DNA of 64,000 bases from Mauremys mutica (taxonomy: Eukaryota; Chordata; Testudines; Geoemydidae): contig NC_059080.1 of the NCBI RefSeq assembly GCF_020497125.1, forward strand, positions 45,263,563 through 45,327,562, given 5' to 3'. Positions 57,735 through 64,000 of the stretch are shown one piece after another (position 1 is the first letter of the stretch; every line of letters begins with the position of its first letter). Under the pieces are notes generated by a model. The model had not been told where the DNA came from. It did not search any database and was given only the letters and a program-made list of their open reading frames with translations. Both the position numbers and the translations under genes were made by a program.

Positions 57735-58579
57735 TGTGACGGGGCAGGGCAGCCCCGCACTGGTACAGCAGGGGTTAACCCTTCTCTACTAGCAGAGGAA
57801 GCCACGCCCAGGAAGTTCTGCTGGGCATGCTCCAACTGGCAGACCTGTATAAAAGCCTGCAGGTCTGCTCAGTCTGGGCTGGCCACCGGGGGAGAAGGAT
57901 GTAAACCGTCAGCCTCTGCAGAGGGAGAGCCCAGGAGCTCGGACCGGGGCGCCAGCCGAACCGGGGCCGACCCGGAGCCCCCGGGGAGGGACGCCGGCAG
58001 CGACGGACCTACGGGGGAGCCGCTCCCACAACGCAGACGTCCGGCCAGGCAGGGTAGGAAGTGACCCAGGGGCATTGTAGAGACTGACAGCCTTAAAGCT
58101 GCAGTACCGCTCGGCGTGTTGCGGGCGGATCCCCGCCGAGCGGGAGGCAAGGAGAACTTGCCACAAACAGGGCCCTGGGTCGGGGCTCGGTGGAGAGGGA
58201 GGGCCTGAGCCCCCCTACCCCACCCCGTAATACCCCGCCCCGAAGGGGGCGCTTGTGGACTCCGGCCGCTAGGCCGCGCTACCCCGCCCCGAAGGGGGCG
58301 CTTGTGGACTCCGGCCGCTAGGCCGCGCTACCCCGCCCCGAAGGGGGCGCTTGTGGACTCCGGCCGCTAGGCCGCGCTACCCCGCCCCGAAGGGGGCGCT
58401 TGTGGACTCCGGCCGCTAGGCCGCGCTACTCCACCCCGGAGGGGGTGTCCATAGACTCTGGCCGCTAGGCCGTAATACGCCGGCCACCAGGGGCAGACCG
58501 AAGGACAAGCGAGTGGTGCAGCGCTAGGCCCCAACCCGCCCCTGCCACGAGGGGGCGCTGGGGCACCTGGCCCATCACA
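57735..58579 (+). repeat. 3' LTR of the Gypsy element
   Basis: 845 bp, same ends as the 5' LTR. It has five of the 49-bp units (58257-58480) instead of nine. The 195-bp length difference equals four units. Confidence 0.95.
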
Positions 58580-58891
58580 GGCAGCTCTAGACATTTTGCC
58601 GCCCCAAGCACGGCAGGCAGGTTGCCTTCGTCGGCTTGCCTGCAGAGGGTCCGCTGGTCCTGCGGCTTCGTGCCTGTGGGAGGTCCTCCAAAGCTGTGGG
58701 ACCAGCGGACCCTCTGCAGGCGTGCCTGCGGGAGGTCCTCCGAAGCCGCGGGACCAGCGGACTCTCCGCAGGCAAGCCGCCAAAGGCAGCCTGCCTGCCA
58801 CCCTCGCAGCGCTGGCAGAGCGCCCCCTGCGGCTTGCCACCCCAAGCACACACTTGGCATGCTGGGGCCTGGAGCTGCCCCTGCACTTGAC

Positions 58892-59669
58892 CACGCCATG
58901 CTAGTAGCAAGTAATCTGGTATCATTGCATGACAAAGCCTGGCAGCATATGGTTCCGGTGTTTGCTGGCATTCAAGCAACATCCGTTCTTTATCTCGCTG
59001 TGTTATCCTCAGGAGAGTGATATCGTTCATGGTAACCTGGTTGAAATACGGGAATTTAATTAAGGAGCAGAGGTGGCCATTCCTACTGGGCTGTTTGCCT
59101 GTGGCTGAAAAAAAAAATCCTTCCCTGCAGTTAGCCAAGCAGGGGGAGGAGGCGGGGGGTGATTGGCACTGAGCTTTTTTGCATTTGGCTAGCAGGGATC
59201 TTCCCTGATACCAGCCACGGGGTGAGGGGCAGGGGAGGGCTAGCAGGGATCTTCCATGATACCAGCCACGCAGTGGCGGGAGGGGTAAAGCGATCATCCC
59301 AGAGAATTGGATGTGGGGGGAGTTTGGTTTCTGCTGCTGCACATTAACAGGAAAGACGCAGCACTCAACGGGCTTTGCTTGGTATTTGGGAAAGGAGGGC
59401 GCTGGATATATGAAGGCTGCAGAAGCCGAAAGACAATGGCTTACCATGGCCGCATGCAAGCCGAATTCTGTTGCCCGGACCTGCGTCTGTGATCTCTAAC
59501 ACCAAAGCTGCAGGCACTCAATATTAAGATGCAAAATGCAACCTTGTACTGAAATCACATGTGCTATGTAATGTGAATAGTGTTGTTCACCGTGAAAGAG
59601 TATAAGCATTGTTCTGTAAAATGTATCTTTTAAAATACTTCTCTCCCTTTTTTCCCCTCCCTCCTGCAG
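58892..59669 (+). other. Intron of the Harbinger Myb-like gene, right part
   Basis: Non-coding. It holds a small direct repeat (cttccctgataccagccacg near 59200 and cttccatgataccagccacg near 59250) and ends with a pyrimidine tract and acceptor ctcctgcag. Confidence 0.6.
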
Positions 59670-60163
59670 CTGCAAATTTTTCAAGCCTCCCTCCTCTGTC
59701 CCGAAGGCTATCTCAGATAAGGCGGCAAAAAAAAAGGACGTGAGACGAAATGTTCTGGGAAATCATGGAAGTGACCCGCAATGAAAGAGCTCATCTGAAT
59801 GAGTGGAAGGACGTGGTATCAAAGTACAGGAAAGATGCCACTGAATGTGAGGACAGGAGGGATGAATGTGAGGAGAGGAGAGACGCTCGAGATGAGAGGT
59901 GGCGGCAGGAAGATCAGAGGAGACATGATGCAACGCTGGGGCTGCTGCGTGATCAAACTGACATGCTCTGGCGTCTGGTGGAGCTTCAGGAATGGCAGCA
60001 GGATCACAGAGTGCCGCTGCAGCCCCTGTATAACTGCCCTCCCCCCTCCCCAAATTCCATAGCCTCCTCACCCAGACGTGTAAGAACGCGTTGGGGGAGG
60101 CTCCGTGCACCCACTCACTCTACCCCAGTGGACAGCCCAACCAAAAGGCTGTCATTATTTTGA
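59670..60163 (+). pseudogene. Harbinger Myb/SANT-like protein, exon 2
   Basis: Acceptor ctcctgcag at 59661-59669; the first two bases complete the codon split at 52002. An in-frame TGA lies about 70 bases in (near 59739), just before the 137-codon frame 59750-60163. This frame has a long charged helix (DRRDECEERRDARDERWRQE), a leucine-rich stretch (LLRDQTDMLWRLVELQEWQQ) and the basic end SPRRVRTRWGRLRAPTHS. The intron between the two exons has grown to 7.7 kb through the nested insertions. Confidence 0.82.
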
Positions 60164-60402
60164 ACTTTTTTAGTGGCCTTTTCCTTCCCTCCTATCCTCC
60201 TCCCAAACCCCACCCGGGCTACCTTGTCAGTTCTCTCCCTCTTTTTATAATCAATTAATAAAGAATACATGATTTTTAAACGATAGTGACTTTATTTCCT
60301 TAGAAAGCAAGCTGTAATCAAAGGGGGTGGGTGGGTTGCTTACAGGAAATGAGTCAATCAAGGGGACGGGTTTTCATCAAGGAGAAACAAACACAACAGT
60401 CA
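60164..60402. other. Gap between the convergent Harbinger genes
   Basis: Contains AATAAA at 60257-60262 serving the plus-strand Myb-like gene. Otherwise non-coding. Confidence 0.6.
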
Positions 60403-62296
60403 CACTGTACCCTGGCCAGTGATGAAACTGGTTTTCAAAGCTTCTCTGATGCGCACCGCTTCCTGGTGTGCTCTTCTAATCACCCTGGTGTCTGGCTGCG
60501 CGTAATCAGCGGCCAGGTGATTTGCCTCAGCCTCCCACCCCACCATAAAGGTCTCCCTCTTACTCTCACAGAGATTGTGGAGCACACAGCAAGCAGCAAT
60601 AATAATGGGGATATTGGTTTGGCTGAGGTCTGAGCGAGTCAGTAATGTGTGCCAACGTCCCTTTAAACGTCCAAATGCACATTCTTCCACCATTCTGCAC
60701 TTGCTCAGTCTGTAGTTGAACAGCTCCTGACTACTGTCCAGGCTGCCTGTCTATGGCTTCATGAGCCATGGCATCAAGGGGTAGGCTGGATCCCCCAGGC
60801 TAACTATAGGCATTTCAACATCCCCAACTGTTATTTTCTGGTCTGGGAAGTAATTCCCTTGCTGCAGCCGTTTAAACAGAGTAGTGTTCCTGAAGACGCG
60901 AGCATCATGAACCCTTCCCGACCATCCCACATTGATGTTGGTGAAACGTTCCTTGTGATCCAATAGTGCTTGCAGCACATTGAAAAGTACCCCTTGGGGT
61001 TTATGTACTGGGTGCACTGGTGCTCCGGTGCCAAGATAGGGATATGGGTTCCATCTATCACCCCACCACAGTTAGGGAATCCCATTGCAGCAAACCATCC
61101 ACTATGACCTGCACATTTCCCAGAGTCACTATCTTTCGTCGCAGCAGCTTAGGGATTGCTTTGGCTACTTGCATCACAGCAGCCCCCACAGTAGATTTCA
61201 TAGAATCATAGAATATCCGGGTTGGAAGGGACCTCAGGAGATCCTCTAGTCCAACCCCCTGCTCAAAGCAGGACCAATTCCCAACTAAATCATCCCAGCC
61301 AGGGCTTTGTCTAGCCTGACCTTAAAAACCTCTAAGGAAGGAGATTCCACCACCTCCCTAGGTAACCCATTCCAGTACTTCACCACCCTCTGAGTGAAAA
61401 AGTTTTTCCTAATATCCAACCTAAATCTCCCGCACTGCAACTTGAGACCATTACTCCTTGTTCTGTCATCAGGTACCACTGAGAACAGTCTAGATCTATC
61501 CTCTTTGGAACCCCCTTTCAGGTAGTTGAAAGCAGCTATCAAATCCCCCCTCATTCTTCTCTTCTGCAGACTAAACAATCTCAGTTCCCTCAGCCTCTCC
61601 TCATAAGTCATGTGCTCCAGCCCCCTAATCATTTTTGTTGCCCTCTGCTGGACTCTTTCCAGTTTTTCCACATTCTTCTTGTAGTGTGGGGCCCAAAACT
61701 GGACACACTACTCCAGATGAGGCCTCACCAATGCCCACTCCAAATTGATTCCCAACTGACCGGTAGCTGTCTGGCGTTGCAAGCTTCCAGAGGGCTATCG
61801 CCACTCGCTTCTCAACTGCGAGGGCTGCTCTCATCTTGGTATTCTGGCGTTTCAGGGCAGGGGAAAGCAAGTCACAAAGTTCCATGAAAGTCCCCTTACG
61901 CATGCGAAAGTTTTGCAGCCACTGGGAATCGTCCCACACCTGCAACACTATGCGGTCCCACCAGTCTGTGCTTGTTTCCCGGGTCCAAAATCGGCGTTCA
62001 ATGGCTAGAACTTGCCCCATTACCAGCATGATCTCCAACGCGCCGGGGCCCGCGGTTTGAGAGAATTCTGTGTCCATGTCATCATCACTCTCGTCGCCGT
62101 GCTGCCGTAGCCGCCTCCTCCTCGCCTGGTTTTGCAGGTCCTGATTCAGCATAGACTGCACAAGAATGCACGAGGTGCTTACAACATCCATGATTGCTGT
62201 CTTGAGCTGAGCAGGCTCCATGCTTGCCGTGGTATGGCGTCTGCACAGTTCACCCAGGAAAAAAGGCATGAAACGGTTGTCTGCCGCTGCTTTCAC
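60403..62296 (-). pseudogene. Harbinger transposase (HARBI1-like), broken
   Basis: The N-terminal part 61733-62296 (MKAAADNRFMPFFLGELCRR, ERRFWTRETSTDWWDRIVLQ, FRMRKGTFMELCDLLSPALK, LWKLATPDSYRSVGNQFGVG) is cut by a CR1. The C-terminal part 60403-61198 carries the DDE catalytic motifs: VIDGTHIPILAP (first D), IVSLGDPAYPLMPWLMKP (second D) and ECAFGRLKGRWHTLLTRSDL (E). Single-base deletions near 61103 and 60983 and a stop near 60751 add to the CR1 insertion. The active protein would cut and paste the element with a 3-bp target. This copy cannot encode it. Confidence 0.92.
61199..61735 (-). mobile_element. CR1 3' fragment inside the transposase
   Basis: [20 protein letters not shown] and LDKALAGMI, with the 3' tail attctatgattctatga at the low end, and an upstream edge at gaggcctcaccaatgc. 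It separates QFGVG from KSTVG of the transposase. No clear TSD, as is common for CR1. Confidence 0.93.
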
Positions 62297-62619
62297 GGAG
62301 GGAGGGGTGAGGCTGTATCCAGAACCACCAGCGACAATGTTTTTGCCCCATCAGGCACTGGGATGTCAACCCAGAATTCCAATGGGTGGGGGAGACTGCG
62401 GGAACTCTGGGATAGCTACCCACAGTGCAACGCTCCGGAAATCGACTCTAGCCTCGGTACATGGACGCACACCGCCAAATTAATGTGCTTAGTGTGGCAG
62501 CGTGCACTCGACTTTATACAATCTGTTTCAAAAAACGGTTTCTGTAAAATCGGAATAATCCCATAATGTAGACATACCCTAAGAGAAGTCTCTGTCCAAT
62601 CCACATGCTCCTCTGCAGC

Positions 62620-63548
62620 AGTCGGCTTTCCTCCATCTCCTAGTTTAAAAACTACTCTACAACCTTTTTAATGTTTAGAGCCAGTAGTCTGGTTCCATTT
62701 TGGTTTAGGTGGAGCCCATATCTCCTGTATAGGCTCCCCACATCCCAAAAGTTTCCCCAGTTCCTAATGAATCTAAACCCCTCCTCTCTACACCATCGTC
62801 TCATCCACGCGTTGAGACTGATGCTCTGGCCCTATGCGCGGAACTGGGAGCATTTCTGAGAATGCCACCATAGAGATCCTGGATTTCAGTTTCTTCCCAA
62901 CAGCCTAAATTTGGCCTCCAGGACGTCTCTCCTACCCTTCCCTATGTCATTGGTACCTACATGTACCACGACCACCGGCTCCTCCCCAGCACTACACATA
63001 AGTCTGTCTAGATGCCTCGAGAGATCTGCAACCTTCGCACCAGGCAGGCAAGTCACCATACGGTTCTCCGGGTCATCACAAACCCAGCTATCTATGTTTC
63101 TAATGATTGAATCTCCCATTACTAACACCTGCCTTTTCCTAGTAACTGGTGTTCCCTCCCCTGAAGAGGTAACCTCAGTGTGAGAGGATACCCCAACACC
63201 ATCTGGAAAGAGGGTCCCAACTATGGGAAGGTTTCCCTCTGCTCCCATAGACTGCTCTGCTTCCCTGGGCCTTTCATCCTCCTTAACAGTGCAGGGGCTG
63301 TCTGACCAGAGGTAGGACAATTCTACAGTATCCTGGAAAGCCTCATCAATATACCTCTCTGCCTCCCTTAGCTGCTCCAGTTCCGCCACCCTGGCCTGCA
63401 AAGCCCGTATGAGGTTTCTGGGGGCCAGGAGCTCCTTGCACCACTTGCACACATATGCCACCCGCCCACAGGGTAGGTAATCATACATGCTGCACTCAGC
63501 GCAATAAACTGGATAGCCCCCACTCTGTTGCTGGGGGTCTGCCTGCAT
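62620..63548 (-). pseudogene. LINE ORF1: zinc finger, coiled coil and SGNH esterase
   Basis: The 220-codon frame 62886-63548 starts MQADPQQQSGGYPVYCAECS. A CxxC...CxxC arrangement (residues 16-40, CAEC and CKWC) is followed by a helical segment (LIRALQARVAELEQLREAER) and then the esterase block I QVLVMGDSIIRNIDSWVCDD (GDS) and block III VVVVHVGTNDIGKGRRDVLE (GTND). The frame breaks after LLGRN, and the rest (RWCREEGFRFI-type and YGLHLNQNGTRLLA-type codons, to about 62620) follows with stops. Such ORF1 proteins are known from CR1-type LINEs; esterase activity is inferred from motifs. Confidence 0.85.
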
Positions 63549-63700
63549 TGTCTCCTAGTTAATGAAGGGGTTGTTTAAAGCAAGAAGTTTTGACTGTAGT
63601 TTAGTTTATAGGTTTTAAAACACAAACAGCAGCAAGGGGCCTTTGCCCGCTTCCCGCTCCCCTTCCAAACTCCCTTGCGAAACTCCCTGTTAGCAGCCCC

Positions 63701-64000
63701 TGTTCATAGACCTTAGACTCTATGAATCTCTATGCTGTGGATGGAGCAGCCTTGCTCAGCACCAAGAAACTCACAGCCCAGTGACTGCACAAACCATCTC
63801 AAGGGAATTTATAGATTAGAGCGGAACCTGCTGAGATCAGCCACCAGGTGGCAGTGCAAGCACAGCAAACACAGCCCTTGCACTGGAGCCTGGCAAATGA
63901 GAAGTTACAGGTTGGAGTCCTGGGCCCTGTTTTGTGCCAGCCTGCCAATGCCAAGTAGGGTTGCCAACTTTCTAATCACACAAAATCAAACACCCCTGCC
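63701..64000. other. Right flank of the LINE, unassigned
   Basis: No gene or repeat was recognised with confidence up to the window edge. Confidence 0.4.

Larger units (their letters stand above)
52264..58579 (+). mobile_element. Ty3/Gypsy LTR retrotransposon, Gmr1-like, recent
   Basis: LTRs at 52264-53303 and 57735-58579, each TGTGACGGGG...CATCACA, flanked by the 5-bp TSD GGCAG (52259-52263, 58580-58584). After the 5' LTR comes attggcacctgaccacag, in which TGGCACCTGACC (from 53306) may be the primer-binding site two bases after the LTR. The purine tract aagggggagggtg (57722-57734) precedes the 3' LTR. Internal genes: gag with coiled coil and SCAN-like domain, then pol in the order protease, integrase, RT, RNase H. 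Integrase before RT is the hallmark of the Gmr1 group. Damage is light: one stop in gag, one in RT, and a gag/pol frame change. Confidence 0.95.
52255..58883. mobile_element. hAT-type foldback MITE, split by the Gypsy element
   Basis: The left remnant CAGGGGCAG (52255-52263) and the right portion 58580-58883 ending GAGCTGCCCCTG form inverted ends CAGGGGCAGCTC. The 8-bp TSD CACTTGAC lies at 52247-52254 and 58884-58891. The interior is a large palindrome: ctgcagagggtccgctggtc against gggaccagcggaccctctgc. Without the insert it is about 310 bp. Non-coding; the 290-codon minus frame through it is spurious. Confidence 0.92.
51069..62579. mobile_element. PIF/Harbinger DNA transposon, two genes, interrupted three times
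   Basis: The termini ggcctggtctacactacgag (left) and, reversed, gggtatgtctacattatggg (right) form the inverted repeat. A 3-bp target (aaa left, taa right) is imperfect. It contains a Myb/SANT-like gene on the plus strand (exons 51458-52002 and 59670-60163) and a transposase gene on the minus strand (60403-62296), converging with a short gap that contains AATAAA at 60257-60262. Insertions: hAT MITE at 52255, the Gypsy element inside it, and a CR1 in the transposase. Net of insertions it is about 4.3 kb. It sits between ORF1 and ORF2 of the host LINE. Confidence 0.9.
47575..63700 (-). mobile_element. CR1/L3-clade LINE, nearly full length, heavily interrupted
   Basis: Read from 63700 down: 5' UTR, ORF1 (63548 to about 62620), then the Harbinger insertion (51069-62579), ORF2 endonuclease (about 51027-50077), RT (50010-48098), and 3' UTR with tail ttatgttcttatg near 47575. 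The 3' UTR contains a hAT MITE. Without insertions the element is about 4.3 kb. ORF2 has few lesions: a frameshift and stop near 50640-50720, and a stop plus frameshift near 48580-48615. The 5' border near 63700 is approximate. Confidence 0.9.

Noticed and set aside
57735..58064. C-terminal extension of the Gypsy pol frame
   Set aside because: The frame runs into the 3' LTR (TGTGACGGGG onward). The residues after the RNase H region are LTR translation, not a domain.
52264..58579. Endogenous retrovirus
   Set aside because: No envelope gene; pol order and Gag type are those of a Gmr1-like Gypsy retrotransposon.
58587..59459. 290-codon minus-strand frame
   Set aside because: It spans the palindromic hAT MITE, its TSD and the Harbinger intron, so it is a chance frame across unrelated sequences.
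51458..60163. Host gene for a Myb/SANT or SCAN zinc-finger protein
   Set aside because: The exons lie between Harbinger terminal repeats beside its transposase and carry a frameshift and a stop, so this is the transposon's own accessory gene.

Overview
The window looks like vertebrate, most likely turtle, nuclear DNA. It holds one ordinary spliced gene, and nearly everything else recognisable is transposable element. The turtle reading rests on abundant CR1/L3-clade LINEs, PIF/Harbinger and hAT elements with their MITEs, and a Gmr1-like Ty3/Gypsy element. It is inferred from repeat flavour, not from a search.

Host gene (minus strand, 3568-38428). The first 14 coding exons of PHKA1, the phosphorylase kinase alpha regulatory subunit (muscle-type paralogue), can be placed to the base. 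Each has AG/GT splice sites and matching phases, and together they encode residues 1-486 of a protein of about 1,220 residues. The remaining exons lie left of the window. The start codon is at 38426-38428 inside a CpG island (about 38260-39110) that carries CCAAT, Sp1-like and ETS-like sites. The introns hold several CR1 copies, a solo LTR with a 5-bp target-site duplication (TSD), MIR-like SINE relics, several MITEs, and two inverted copies of a composite repeat (5386-6897 and 31372-32880).

Upstream region (39110-47570). No host gene was found. It contains a Harbinger-like MITE interrupted by a 792-bp foldback hAT element with a perfect 8-bp TSD, a decayed SCAN-type gag relic, a CR1-type ORF1 relic, a 41-bp minisatellite of about 27 copies, and an L2-like element broken by two LTRs.

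Nested stack (47575-63700). An almost full-length CR1/L3-clade LINE (minus strand: ORF1 with zinc finger and SGNH esterase, ORF2 with endonuclease and reverse transcriptase) was invaded by an autonomous-type PIF/Harbinger transposon (51069-62579). That transposon has a two-exon Myb/SANT-like gene and a convergent DDE transposase gene. A hAT MITE (8-bp TSD CACTTGAC) then landed in the Myb-like gene's intron, and a Gmr1-like Gypsy element (52264-58579, 5-bp TSD GGCAG) landed inside that MITE. The Gypsy element has a SCAN-like Gag and the order protease-integrase-RT-RNase H, with integrase before RT. Its two LTRs are nearly identical outside a 49-bp repeat present 9 times in one LTR and 5 in the other, so it inserted recently. 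It carries only two in-frame stops plus a gag/pol frame change. A hAT MITE also sits in the LINE 3' region, and a CR1 copy sits in the Harbinger transposase.

No tRNA, rRNA, CRISPR or prokaryotic features were seen. Boundaries of old repeats are approximate; boundaries fixed by splice sites or TSDs are exact.
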